Positions 48,200 through 56,512 of a stretch of DNA of 64,000 nucleotides are shown here, in pieces; positions within the stretch are counted from its first letter, which is position 1, and every line of letters starts with the position of its first letter. The DNA comes from Mycolicibacterium neoaurum. GTDB taxonomy: Bacteria > Actinomycetota > Actinomycetes > Mycobacteriales > Mycobacteriaceae. The stretch covers positions 3,410,001-3,474,000 of the forward strand of contig NZ_JAQIIX010000002.1 in NCBI RefSeq assembly GCF_036946495.1, written 5' to 3'. Made by a program: the position numbers and the translations under genes. Under the pieces are notes generated by a model. That model was not told the origin of the DNA and did not search any database. It worked only from the letters and a program-made list of their open reading frames with translations.

Positions 48200-49517
48200 G
48201 CTGCCCGCGCGCGGCGCGGGTGCCCAAGAACAGCACCGCGCCGATGGCCACCAGAATGCCGGCGAACAGCCAGACCTTGGCCGACTGTTGGGTCAGCAAC
48301 AGCACGCACGACGCCACACCGAGTACCGGGACTATCGTCCACACGCGGAAATGCGGATGCTCGACAACATCGCGACGCAGCACGAGCACGGCGATATTGG
48401 TCGAGATGAACACCACCAACAGCAGCAGGACCACCGTCTCGGCCAGTGTCGACAGATCGCCGATCAGGGTCAGCGCCATGGCCACCGCGGTCGTTGACAC
48501 GATGGCGACCCATGGGGTCCGGCGCCGTGGCAGGACTCTGCCCAAAATTTCGGGGAGCAGGCCGTGCTCGGCCATTCCGAATGCCAGCCGGCTCGCCATG
48601 ATCATGGTGAGCAGTGCGCCGTTGGCGACGGCGACCAGAGCGATGGCCGAGAAGACCCACGCCGGGATGTTCAGCCCGGAGGCCGAGACGACGTCGAGCA
48701 GCGGCCCACTCGATGCTGCCAACTGATCAGTCGGCAGTACCACCGCGCTCGCCAGACCGACCAGGACGTACACCGCGCCCGCGGTGATCAGCGCGGCGAA
48801 CAACGCCCGGGGATAGATTCTGCTCGGATCGCGGATCTCTTCGACGATATTGGCCGATGTCTCGAATCCGACGAATGAGTAGTAGGCGATGATCGCGCCG
48901 CCCAGGATGGCCAACGCCGGGGCCGAGTCTGCAGGGAACTCCACCACGCGATCGACATCGCCCCCGCCGCGACCGATGAGCACGGCACCGGCGATGATCA
49001 CGATCAGCAGGCCGGTGAGTTCGATGACCGTCATGACCACGTTGCTCTTCATCGACTCGCTGATGCCCCTGGCGTTGAGCGCGGCGACCAAGCCGAGGAA
49101 AACCACGGCGGCCGGTATGGCCGGGACGTCGATGAAGGTGCGCAGATAATCGCCGGCAAAGGCCAGCGCCAGACCGGCCGCGCTGGTGACGCCGGCGGCC
49201 AGCATGCAGAAGCCCACCAGGAACGAGACCAGTGGCTGTCGGAACGCTCGCTCGGCGAATACGGCGGCGCCGCCGGCCTTGGGGTACTTGGTCACCAGTT
49301 CGGCATAGGAACCGGCGGTGAGTAGCGCCAGCAACAGGGCAACCAGCAGTGGCGCCCACAGCGCACCACCGACTTCCTCGGAAAGCACGCCCATCAGCGC
49401 ATAGATGCCCGCGCCCAGCACATCACCGAGGATGAACAGGAACAGCAGCGGCGCTGTGATCCTGCGTTTGAGCTTCTCGGTGGTGCGCGGCGGGCCGGCC
49501 AGTGTTTCCGACGACAT
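48183..49517 (-). CDS. APC-family amino acid permease
   Basis: A 444-residue transporter with 12 predicted helices of the amino acid-polyamine-organocation superfamily. The helix 1 motif DVLGAGIYALMG and the GGAAVFAERAFR loop are typical, as is the SFVGFETSANIVEEIRDP stretch in helix 6 and the loop after it. The substrate cannot be assigned. ATG 49517 has a perfect GGAGGT 4 bases upstream; an earlier start adds 4 residues. It is divergent from the CsbD/coiled-coil pair across a 180-base gap that holds both promoters. Confidence 0.93.
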   Translation of the reverse strand: MSSETLAGPPRTTEKLKRRITAPLLFLFILGDVLGAGIYALMGVLSEEVGGALWAPLLVALLLALLTAGSYAELVTKYPKAGGAAVFAERAFRQPLVSFLVGFCMLAAGVTSAAGLALAFAGDYLRTFIDVPAIPAAVVFLGLVAALNARGISESMKSNVVMTVIELTGLLIVIIAGAVLIGRGGGDVDRVVEFPADSAPALAILGGAIIAYYSFVGFETSANIVEEIRDPSRIYPRALFAALITAGAVYVLVGLASAVVLPTDQLAASSGPLLDVVSASGLNIPAWVFSAIALVAVANGALLTMIMASRLAFGMAEHGLLPEILGRVLPRRRTPWVAIVSTTAVAMALTLIGDLSTLAETVVLLLLVVFISTNIAVLVLRRDVVEHPHFRVWTIVPVLGVASCVLLLTQQSAKVWLFAGILVAIGAVLFLGTRAARGQLSRQS

Positions 49518-49697
49518 TGCTACCTCCACACTCCGTTGACCTGCGGGCTGCGGTGTACCCGGCGGACCGCGGTTTATGCACGCAGTCCGCCTTGCGCATC
49601 ACGACGATTCGCCGCCGTGCCGTTTGACCGCTGCCGAAACGAGCATCCGATGGCACGTGACACTCGCACGCACACAGAGACAACCGGAGGAAACCCG

Positions 49698-50255
49698 ATG
49701 ACAGCTCGCGATGCGTCAGGCCAGGCCCGCAGGGGTCTGATCGATTCGGTCAAGGGCAAGGCCAAAGAACTTGCCGGGGCCGTGACCGGCAACGACTCGC
49801 TGACCGCAGAAGGACAGCTGGAGCAGGAGCAGGCACGTCAGCGCAAGGAAGCCAATACCGTCGAGACAGTCGCGAACGCCGAGGCCGAGACGGCCAGCCG
49901 CCGGGAGCGCGAAGCGCATCGACAGGCCGCTGAGCAACGAGATTCGGTGCGGCACGTCACCGCTGCGGTCGACGAGTCGATCACCGGGCAGCAGGCCGCC
50001 CAGACACAGGCGGGCGTCGAGGCGGCCCGTCGGGAAGGTGCACGGCAGCAGGTGCGGGCCGGCCAGGAGGCTCGGTTGGAGATCGGGCGGGCCGAGGCGC
50101 AGGAGCGCGTCGATGCGCGGGCCGCTGCCGCTGACGCCGCCGATGCCCTCGCCGCCCACGCCGCGCAGGTCGAGGAGGCCGACCGCCGCGCGGCCGAGGC
50201 CGACGAATTGCGTAGCAGGGCAGAGAAGTTGACCGACCGGACCGATAATCGGTGA
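49698..50255 (+). CDS. CsbD-like domain fused to a long coiled coil
   Basis: A 185-residue protein: residues about 12-45 (RGLIDSVKGKAKELAGAVTG) match the CsbD-like stress-protein motif, and the rest is a charged, Ala/Glu/Arg-rich continuous helix likely to form coiled coil. CsbD proteins are general-stress proteins of unknown action. GGAGG lies 8 bases before ATG 49698. Translation of the following coiled-coil gene starts 23 bases after its stop, so the two probably work together. A short CsbD protein lies at 56513. Confidence 0.85.
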   Translation: MTARDASGQARRGLIDSVKGKAKELAGAVTGNDSLTAEGQLEQEQARQRKEANTVETVANAEAETASRREREAHRQAAEQRDSVRHVTAAVDESITGQQAAQTQAGVEAARREGARQQVRAGQEARLEIGRAEAQERVDARAAAADAADALAAHAAQVEEADRRAAEADELRSRAEKLTDRTDNR

Positions 50256-50278
50256 CCCTGACCCGAACAGGAGCTCGT

Positions 50279-50947
50279 ATGAACGTCATGGAAGTCCCCC
50301 GCACGATAGCCAGGGCGCAGTATCGCTGGGCGCGAATCCCGTTGCAGCTGTTCGAAGATCGAGTGGTAGCCCGATTTGATGCTGAGGCGCCGGCGCGCCT
50401 GTTCTACGAGCGGTCCGTTGGCGTGCTCGACACCCTGATCGGGCACGCGCTGGGCGATCGGAAACTGTCTCACGACGGAGCCGCGCTGGCACAGCGCAGC
50501 GCCGCACGCGGCCGCGCCGCCCAGCTCGACGCCGACGCCGATGCCCTGCGGCGACAGGCCGACGAAATGCTGCAGGAGGCGCGCGAGGAGGTCGTGCAGG
50601 AACGCGAGGATGCACGCGCGGCCAAACGTGACGCCGTAGCCGAGGCGGTGAGTGATGCCGATCAACGCCGGCGCAACGCCACCGAGACCGCCGAACGCAA
50701 CGCCGACGCTGCCGCGCGCCGAGCCGCCGATGCGGCTTCTCAGCGGCGGGAGTCGGTACGGCAGGTGCAACGCGGCCAGATCGACCGCATCGACGCGGCC
50801 GAGGACGCAGTCACCGCCGACGCATCGGACAAGCGCGCCGCAGCACAGGCCAAGCGCGCAGACGCCGCCGACAAACGCGCCACCGCCGATCGGGTGGAGG
50901 ACTTGGCCCATGCCGAGAAGCAGGGCCGTCGCAACGCCGCGCGCTGA
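50279..50947 (+). CDS. Alanine/arginine-rich coiled-coil protein
   Basis: A 222-residue protein. The first 60 residues contain a mixed segment (VPRTIARAQYRWARIPLQLFED) that could pack on membrane or lipid; from about 80 to the end the sequence is a low-complexity helix with Ala, Asp, Arg and Glu, reminiscent of phasin-like or desiccation-related coiled coils. ATG 50279 has AGGAG 5 bases upstream; GTG 50252 overlaps the previous stop and is the alternative. It is cotranscribed with the CsbD fusion. Function unknown. Confidence 0.8.
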   Translation: MNVMEVPRTIARAQYRWARIPLQLFEDRVVARFDAEAPARLFYERSVGVLDTLIGHALGDRKLSHDGAALAQRSAARGRAAQLDADADALRRQADEMLQEAREEVVQEREDARAAKRDAVAEAVSDADQRRRNATETAERNADAAARRAADAASQRRESVRQVQRGQIDRIDAAEDAVTADASDKRAAAQAKRADAADKRATADRVEDLAHAEKQGRRNAAR

Positions 50948-50952
50948 GCAGT

Positions 50953-51111
50953 TCAATCGAGCGATTCGCCCCGGTGTTTCTCGACGACATCCGGGGCGAC
51001 TTCGCGCGTCGCCATGCCCCCGGAACGTCCCTGATCTGTCGGGCCGGGCGGCGGAACCTCACCGTTGTCGGCATTCGCGTCGGTGTCGGACTTGTCGGGT
51101 TGAGCGCTCAT
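50953..51111 (-). CDS. Small acidic hypothetical protein (52 aa)
   Basis: A polar, probably disordered product beginning MSAQPDKSDTDANADNGEV and ending EKHRGESLD. No Shine-Dalgarno sequence precedes ATG 51111, so it would need a leaderless mRNA. The codon use and a stop just 5 bases from the convergent coiled-coil gene are compatible with a real gene, but support is modest. Nothing is known of its role. Confidence 0.45.
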   Translation of the reverse strand: MSAQPDKSDTDANADNGEVPPPGPTDQGRSGGMATREVAPDVVEKHRGESLD

Positions 51112-51178
51112 GGGGCGGGGGATGCCCGCCGAACCGGTCGGCCAATCCGCGGCACGCGCGGTACAGCACAATCGGGTC

Positions 51179-51889
51179 ATGCGGCAGGACACGAAAACCA
51201 TCGTCATCACAGGGGCCGGCAGCGGCATCGGACGGGCGTGTGCGCGGTCCCTGCTCGGTGCGGGCCACCGGGTCGTCTTGGCAGGTAGACACGCCGACTC
51301 GTTGTCCGAGGCGGCGCAGGGCAGCCCGGACGCACTCGTCGTACCCACCGATGTGACCGACTCCGATTCGGTCGATGCGCTGTTCGCCCAGGCCGTCGAC
51401 CGATTCGGGCGCGTCGATGCGCTCTTCAACAACGCCGGTGTATTCGGGCCGCGCGCGTCGATCACCGATATCGATGACGAGCAATGGCACACCGTCTGGC
51501 GCACCAATGTCGACGGTGCGGTGTTCTGCGCACGCGCTGCGGCGCGGACGATGATCGCGCAGTCACCGCGCGGAGGGCGCATCATCAACAATGGTTCGCT
51601 CGCGGCGCACCGACCGCGACCAGACAGCCTGGCTTACGCCGTCACCAAGCATGCGATCAGCGGGTTGACGGCATCCATGCTGCTCGATCTCCGGGATGTC
51701 GATATCGATGTCACCCAGATCGACATCGGCAATGCCGCCACCGAGATGACCGCCGGATTCGCGGAGGCGTCGATCGATGTCGCTCATGTGGCCGAGATGA
51801 TCACCCACATCATGGGGCTGCCGGTCGATGTGTCGGTGCCGACCATCACTGTGATGGCCCGTGGGATGAAGTACGTCGGACGGGGTTGA
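51179..51889 (+). CDS. Short-chain dehydrogenase/reductase
   Basis: A 236-residue classical SDR: TGAGSGIGRACARSL binds the nucleotide, FNNAGVFGP is the structural NNAG motif, Ser in NNGSLAA and Tyr/Lys in YAVTKHA form the active site. The C-terminal substrate loop differs from sugar dehydrogenases. The substrate is unknown. ATG 51179 has no clear ribosome-binding site, so the mRNA may be nearly leaderless. The next gene, an isomerase, begins 1 base after its stop, so the two act in one pathway, perhaps on a hydroxy acid or sugar derivative. Confidence 0.92.
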   Translation: MRQDTKTIVITGAGSGIGRACARSLLGAGHRVVLAGRHADSLSEAAQGSPDALVVPTDVTDSDSVDALFAQAVDRFGRVDALFNNAGVFGPRASITDIDDEQWHTVWRTNVDGAVFCARAAARTMIAQSPRGGRIINNGSLAAHRPRPDSLAYAVTKHAISGLTASMLLDLRDVDIDVTQIDIGNAATEMTAGFAEASIDVAHVAEMITHIMGLPVDVSVPTITVMARGMKYVGRG

Positions 51890-51890
51890 G

Positions 51891-52721
51891 GTGTCGTCCC
51901 GCTATGTCGTCAACTGCTCGATGCTCTTCCCGGAGCTTCCGATGGTGAAACGGCCGCAAGCCGCTCGCGACGCCGGGTTCGGAGCTGTCGAGTTCTGGTG
52001 GCCGTTCGAGTCGGCAGTCCCGAGGGACAGGGACGTGCAGGCATTCGTCCGCGCTATCGAGGACGCCGGCGTGCAATTGGCCGCGCTGAACCTCGCCGGT
52101 GGGGACATGGCCGCGGGGGAGCGCGGTCTCGCGTCGATTCCGGATCAACGAAATATGTTCCGCGACAACGCCGATATCGCGTTCGACATAGCAGAACAAC
52201 TGGGCGTCGGCGCGCTGAACACCCTCTACGGGAATCGGATGCCCGATATCAGCGCGGCGGCGCAGGACGAGATTGCGACGGAAAACCTGGCCCATGTTGC
52301 GGGACTGGCCGAGCGCATCGGCGCTGTCATCCTGATCGAACCGCTCAGCGGTATCGAGGCGTATCCGTTGCGGACCGCCGCAGACGCGATCGCCGTCATC
52401 GACAGGGTGGGGGCGCCTGCCCTGCGCCTACTGGCCGATGTCTATCACCTGAGCGTCAACGGTGACGATATCGTCGCCGACATAGCGGTTTTCGGGGATC
52501 GGATCGGTCACGTCCAGATTGCCGACGACCCGGGCCGGGCTGAGCCCGGCACCGGGACGATCGATTTCGATGGTCTTCTCCGGCGACTCTTCGCCCGTGG
52601 CTACCGGGGGCATGTCAGTCTCGAGTACCGACCGACCGCCCCCGACCCGTTCGGGTGGTTGCCGAGGAATCGGCGCGGCGGCAGCCCGTGGGATCAGTCG
52701 GCGGCGCGGTCGAATTCGTAA
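51891..52721 (+). CDS. Hydroxypyruvate isomerase-like sugar isomerase
   Basis: A 276-residue TIM barrel of the AP-endonuclease 2 / xylose isomerase-like superfamily, closest in look to hydroxypyruvate isomerase (Hyi): FGAVEFWWPFE at the start, a metal-ligand Glu in ILIEPLSG, Asp and His in LADVYHL, IGHVQIAD, and Glu in HVSLEYRP. GTG start immediately after the SDR stop. With the SDR it suggests glyoxylate/hydroxypyruvate or sugar acid metabolism. Its last 28 bases overlap the small minus-strand gene at 52694. Confidence 0.9.
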   Translation: MSSRYVVNCSMLFPELPMVKRPQAARDAGFGAVEFWWPFESAVPRDRDVQAFVRAIEDAGVQLAALNLAGGDMAAGERGLASIPDQRNMFRDNADIAFDIAEQLGVGALNTLYGNRMPDISAAAQDEIATENLAHVAGLAERIGAVILIEPLSGIEAYPLRTAADAIAVIDRVGAPALRLLADVYHLSVNGDDIVADIAVFGDRIGHVQIADDPGRAEPGTGTIDFDGLLRRLFARGYRGHVSLEYRPTAPDPFGWLPRNRRGGSPWDQSAARSNS

Positions 52722-52843
52722 CGCTGCGCGACAGCGATCAGCTCTTCGCGCACCGTCGAATGGGGCATGGCGTTGATCCGCGCGTAGAGGCGGCGCCGGT
52801 TGTTGGCCCGCTTCATATCGGCACGAAACTTCGCGAACGACAT
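52694..52843 (-). CDS. Small basic protein (49 aa)
   Basis: MSFAKFRADMKRANNRRRLY, followed by a helical segment and ending QRYEFDRAAD. GAGGGAG lies about 9 bases before the ATG. The product is short, basic at its N-terminus and without cysteines or membrane helix, so it may bind nucleic acid or another protein. The 3' end overlaps the isomerase gene by 28 bases. The 168-base gap upstream (52844-53011) contains its promoter and is relatively AT-rich. Confidence 0.65.
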   Translation of the reverse strand: MSFAKFRADMKRANNRRRLYARINAMPHSTVREELIAVAQRYEFDRAAD

Positions 52844-53011
52844 TCTTCTCACTCCCTCAAAGTGCCCTGGGTCACAGAGCTTGTATTTCAAATCCGTTGT
52901 CACAGCGGGGATCACCCGGTATGAACAACACCTCGATCGTCGGTGTTAATTCTGTGTAAAGCAAGTTTCGACGTGTGAGTTTGGCTACAACGCAAGCGAT
53001 TACCGCACCGG

Positions 53012-54196
53012 TCAGACGGTGCTCAGCGTCAGCAGGGTGATTTCACTCGGGGCGAAGATCCGAAACGGCGGACCCCAGTAGCCCGTGCCGCGGCTGGTGT
53101 AGAGCTGGGTGCGTTCGCCGTGGCTGCTCAGTCCCTGCACGACGGGCTGCTCGAGTCGCACCAGAAAGTTGAAGGGCCATATCTGGCCGCCATGGGTGTG
53201 ACCGGATATCTGCAGATCCACCCCGGCGGCCACCGCGTGGCGGATCTGCTTGGGTTGATGTGCCAGCAGCAGGATCGGCGCATCGTCGTCGGCCCCACTC
53301 AGCGCCGCGGCGAGATCCTGACCGTGACCGCTCACACCCGAATCAGCGGCGGTCGCGTCGTCGATCCCGGCCACGATCAGCCGGTCGCCGCCGCGCTCCA
53401 CGGTCACGTGCCGATTGTGCAGGGAGCTCCAGCCGATGGCTTCCATATGATCCAGCCACTCCTGCGCCTCGCTGAAGTATTCGTGATTGCCGGTCACGTA
53501 CACGCGCGTCGCCGCGGTGATCGCCGCCAGTGGCGCGGCCTGCTCGCGGCGCATCTCGACCGTGCCGTCGGCGATGTCACCGACGTGGCAGACGATGTCC
53601 GCATCGAGCTCGTTGACCCTGTCCACCATGGCGGCTGACCAGCGCGCCCGGTTGATGGGGCCGTAGTGGGTGTCGGTGATGATCGCCACCCGCAGCCCGT
53701 CGAGGCCACGGCCCAACCGCGGCATCCGGACCGGCACCCGGCGTATCCGCGGGATCCGCATCGCTTCGTAGTGACCCCAGGCCAGCAGCACGGTCGCCAC
53801 CACCAGGACCGTGGCGGCGATCAGGCGTGACCGCAGCGGGTCCTCGACTCCCAGCCCGATGAGCAGGAGCCGCGCGATGTTGCCGAGAACCGACCAGACG
53901 AATACCACCCAGATCACGCCGAGGAGCACGTCGCCGATCGCGGACGGCACGTCGCGATGTTTGCCGTGCCCGGTGAACATCAGCAACGGCAACGCCACCA
54001 GTGCGACCGCGAAAACCAGCGTCGCCGTTACCAGGACCGGCACCGGCCAAGCGGGGGCAACCACCAGCGTCCACCAAGGGACACCGAAAAGCAGTCCCAG
54101 CACCACCGACACCACCGCAAACCGCCGCCAGTGCCTCGACGCAGGCCGTGGGGGATGGCCGGCTTCCTCGACTACTTCGGCTGGGTTTTCGGTCAT
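53012..54196 (-). CDS. Membrane-anchored metallophosphoesterase (second copy)
   Basis: A 394-residue paralogue of the protein at 25445: four N-terminal membrane helices (about 25-145), then a phosphoesterase domain with TDTHYG, GDIADG, GNHEYF and SGHTHGGQ, so the dimetal site is complete. In the first motif the metal-ligand pattern is DTH instead of DIH. It probably acts on membrane or lipid-linked phosphodiesters. It is monocistronic, and 188 bases separate it from the divergent STAS gene at 54385. Confidence 0.92.
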   Translation of the reverse strand: MTENPAEVVEEAGHPPRPASRHWRRFAVVSVVLGLLFGVPWWTLVVAPAWPVPVLVTATLVFAVALVALPLLMFTGHGKHRDVPSAIGDVLLGVIWVVFVWSVLGNIARLLLIGLGVEDPLRSRLIAATVLVVATVLLAWGHYEAMRIPRIRRVPVRMPRLGRGLDGLRVAIITDTHYGPINRARWSAAMVDRVNELDADIVCHVGDIADGTVEMRREQAAPLAAITAATRVYVTGNHEYFSEAQEWLDHMEAIGWSSLHNRHVTVERGGDRLIVAGIDDATAADSGVSGHGQDLAAALSGADDDAPILLLAHQPKQIRHAVAAGVDLQISGHTHGGQIWPFNFLVRLEQPVVQGLSSHGERTQLYTSRGTGYWGPPFRIFAPSEITLLTLSTV

Positions 54197-54384
54197 GGCA
54201 CCTCGATCACGCTTTTGGGGGTTGGCAACGACGGTACCTATGGCGGGCGACCAGGCACGTTGCCGAACGAGCTGTCCATGATCAGATAGGGCGCGTAGGC
54301 TGGTGTCATCCGGCTTTTTGCTTGGAGGTTAAGAGTCAGCCTTTGAGTCATTGCGCCCTACCAAGTGTTGGTCTGCGAGGCATC

Positions 54385-54825
54385 ATGACTGATCCAGGCT
54401 CTATGACCGTCAAAACCACCTGGTTGGAATCGACGGTGATCATGCATTGTGTCGGCGATCTCGACATCACGACCGCCGCAGTGCTCGAACGGAAGATCGA
54501 CGAGGTCCTCAACCGCGGCCCTGGTGCGATCGTCGTCGACCTGACCGAACTCGACTTTCTGGCTGCTCGCGGCATGAACGTCCTGATCCGCGCCAAGGGC
54601 CGGTTGGGTGACCGGGTGAAATTCCTGGTGGTCGCGGACGGCCCCAAGACCCGACGGCCCATGACGCTGATCGGTGTCGACAGCCAGGTGCCACTGCACA
54701 GCACTCGAGACACTGCTCTCGCTGCGGCCGGTGGACCGGACTCGCTGGCCAGTTCGACTGATCGGCGGCCGCCTCAGCCCGGCAGTGTTTCGCCGCCGAT
54801 GGGTGCCAGCACTTCACCGCTGTAA
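54385..54825 (+). CDS. STAS-domain anti-sigma antagonist with a polar tail
   Basis: A 146-residue protein: STAS domain about 5-105 (STVIMHCVGDLDITTAAVLER; IVVDLTELDFLAARGMNVLIR) and a Ser/Pro-rich tail. The phosphorylation-site position reads LAARG rather than Ser, so it is not clear that it can be phosphorylated there; it may be permanently active or act differently. ATG 54385 has GAGG upstream; the frame above it is not protein-like. The tail overlaps the convergent SDR gene by 52 bases. Confidence 0.83.
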   Translation: MTDPGSMTVKTTWLESTVIMHCVGDLDITTAAVLERKIDEVLNRGPGAIVVDLTELDFLAARGMNVLIRAKGRLGDRVKFLVVADGPKTRRPMTLIGVDSQVPLHSTRDTALAAAGGPDSLASSTDRRPPQPGSVSPPMGASTSPL

Positions 54826-55634
54826 TAGGACGACATGCGTCCGGCGGCGAAGAACACATACGACGGTGCGATCTCGTCGGGCTCGGCTGCGCGGCCCATG
54901 GGTGTCTGTTCACCGAAGGACGCCGTCTTCTCGGCATCCATCGTTGCGGGTATCAGCGGCGTCCACACCGGCCCTGGCGCAACGCAATTCACGCGGATTC
55001 CCCGGTCGCTGAGCGCCTGGGACAGTGAATAGGTCAAGGCGATGACTGCGCCCTTGGTCGCCGAATAGTCGATGAGCGTCTTGTTGCCGCGCAGCCCGTT
55101 GATCGACCCGGTGTTGATGATCGAGCCGCCCGGCGTCAGATGCGGCAATGCGGCCTTGGTGACATAGAAAAAGCTGTCGATGTTCACCGCGAAGGTGCGG
55201 CGCCACTGTTCGTCGGACAGTTCGGTGAGGTCGTCGACCGGCGACTGGTAGGCGGCGTTGTTGACCAGGATGTCCAGGCCTCCTAGCGCCGAGACCGACT
55301 CATCCACGATTCGACGGCAGTGCGCCGGGTCGCCCAGATCCCCTGGGAGTGCGACCGCTCGGCGCCCCTGCGCCTCGATCAGCCCAACGGTGTGTGCGGC
55401 GTCGGCGTCCTCGTTGAGATAGGAGATCGCGACATCGGCCCCTTCCTTGGCGAACGCCGCCGCGACAGCGCGGCCGATACCCGAATCACCACCGGTGATG
55501 AGGGCCCGCTTGCCCGCGAGTAGGTCGCGACCGACATAGTCGGCCATCTCGTCGTGGGGGGCGCGTTCCATCTCGTCAGTGCGGCCGGGGTAGGGGATGA
55601 CGCCATGTGGTGCTGGGTCGGAGTGGGAGGCCAT
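54774..55634 (-). CDS. Stress-type SDR oxidoreductase (YhdF/YghA-like)
   Basis: A 286-residue SDR with the N-terminal extension of the YhxC/YhdF/YghA group (HGVIPYPGRTDEMERAPHDEM), then ALITGGDSGIGRAVAAAFAKEG, VNNAAYQ, and the active-site Ser in NTGSINGL and Tyr/Lys in YSATKGA. These proteins are induced by general stress in bacilli and mycobacteria, but their natural substrate is unresolved. AAGGA lies 5 bases before ATG 55634. A perfect SigF-type promoter lies about 30 bases upstream of it. Converges with the STAS gene (52-base overlap). Confidence 0.92.
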   Translation of the reverse strand: MASHSDPAPHGVIPYPGRTDEMERAPHDEMADYVGRDLLAGKRALITGGDSGIGRAVAAAFAKEGADVAISYLNEDADAAHTVGLIEAQGRRAVALPGDLGDPAHCRRIVDESVSALGGLDILVNNAAYQSPVDDLTELSDEQWRRTFAVNIDSFFYVTKAALPHLTPGGSIINTGSINGLRGNKTLIDYSATKGAVIALTYSLSQALSDRGIRVNCVAPGPVWTPLIPATMDAEKTASFGEQTPMGRAAEPDEIAPSYVFFAAGRMSSYYSGEVLAPIGGETLPG

Positions 55635-55666
55635 ATCGTCCTTCGCTCGGGGTATGAGCCGACGAG

Positions 55667-55691
55667 ATACCCCGACGTCCTGCCTCGAAAC
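55667..55691 (-). promoter_or_regulatory. SigF-type promoter of the SDR gene, with palindromic -10 region
   Basis: On the minus strand GTTT (55688-55691), a 15-base spacer and GGGTAT (55667-55672). The -10 element is one arm of a perfect 8-bp inverted repeat CGGGGTAT-N11-ATACCCCG (55648-55674), which covers the expected start site. Leader about 25 bases. Confidence 0.65.
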
Positions 55692-55789
55692 GGTGGACCC
55701 ATCAGCAATCCGTAAAGATCATCAGGGGTCGCGTCAGCACCGCGTATGAGCCATTTTCGCGGGCGGGCCGGCAGGCGTAGGCATGAGAC

Positions 55790-56431
55790 ATGACATCTGC
55801 TGTTGACTCCGCGATCGACGACCCGCTCCTACGCCCGGTTTCCCGCAGTGCCGGCCACAGCGTGCCGGCCGCCGCCTTGGGTGATCGCCGGGTGGCGCTG
55901 TGGGTTCGTGCGCACGGCATATCGGTGACGGCGTGTGACGATCGAGACCTCGACCTGGTGCGGTTTCACGGGATCCGGCCGCGGCAGGTCATCGTTCGTT
56001 GTCCTACGGCGACCGAGACGCTGCGTCGGGCCTGTGAACTCGGTGTCTCGCGTTTCGTGGTTACCACCGGCCCGCAGCTCGCACGGCTCGCGATGTGCGC
56101 CGAGCGCACTCACTATGTGTATCTCGATGATGATGCCCCGCTGATGCTCGGGGACCCGAAGGTCAAGGTCATCGGGCTGCACACGCGGGTGGAGGATCAG
56201 GACTGGGCTGATGCCGCGCGAAAGCTCGTCGCCCGGTCGGCGGTCCTGCTGGCATGCGGATCGCGGGTCAGGCGGATCATGCTCAGCGGTGGCCCGGCGG
56301 AGTTGTGGATGGACGTCAACTCCGGCAGCGCGCGGCAGGTCGTGGCCGGTATCGACGCCGCGATTCGCGCTGAGGCCCGTTTCTGGCAGGTGCCCGTTCC
56401 CGCTGTCTCGATGGCAGCGCTGAGCACCTGA
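55790..56431 (+). CDS. Hypothetical protein resembling the PLP-binding barrel of LysA-type decarboxylases
   Basis: A 213-residue soluble protein. Segments such as RFHGIRPRQVIVRCPTATETLRRACELG and RFVVTTGPQLARLA recall the start of the alanine-racemase-like barrel of ornithine/diaminopimelate decarboxylases, but the usual PLP lysine motif and the second domain are missing, and the protein is only half their length. It may be a degenerate or regulatory relative; this is inference. It starts with ATG at 55790, 155 bases from the divergent SDR gene, and ends at a bidirectional hairpin terminator. Confidence 0.7.
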   Translation: MTSAVDSAIDDPLLRPVSRSAGHSVPAAALGDRRVALWVRAHGISVTACDDRDLDLVRFHGIRPRQVIVRCPTATETLRRACELGVSRFVVTTGPQLARLAMCAERTHYVYLDDDAPLMLGDPKVKVIGLHTRVEDQDWADAARKLVARSAVLLACGSRVRRIMLSGGPAELWMDVNSGSARQVVAGIDAAIRAEARFWQVPVPAVSMAALST

Positions 56432-56451
56432 TCCCTGGCCCCGGACAGAGA

Positions 56452-56481
56452 AATGGGCCCCGCGACGCTGCGGAGCCCATT
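56452..56481. terminator. Hairpin terminator between convergent genes
   Basis: AATGGGC pairs with GCCCATT, and CCGC with GCGG, around a GACGCT loop with one C-A mismatch; CCTCTTTA follows on the plus strand. It lies 20 bases after the stop of the plus-strand gene and 31 bases past the CsbD stop, so it can serve both. Confidence 0.65.
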
Positions 56482-56512
56482 CCTCTTTATGGGGCTACTT
56501 GCCGTTATGGAG

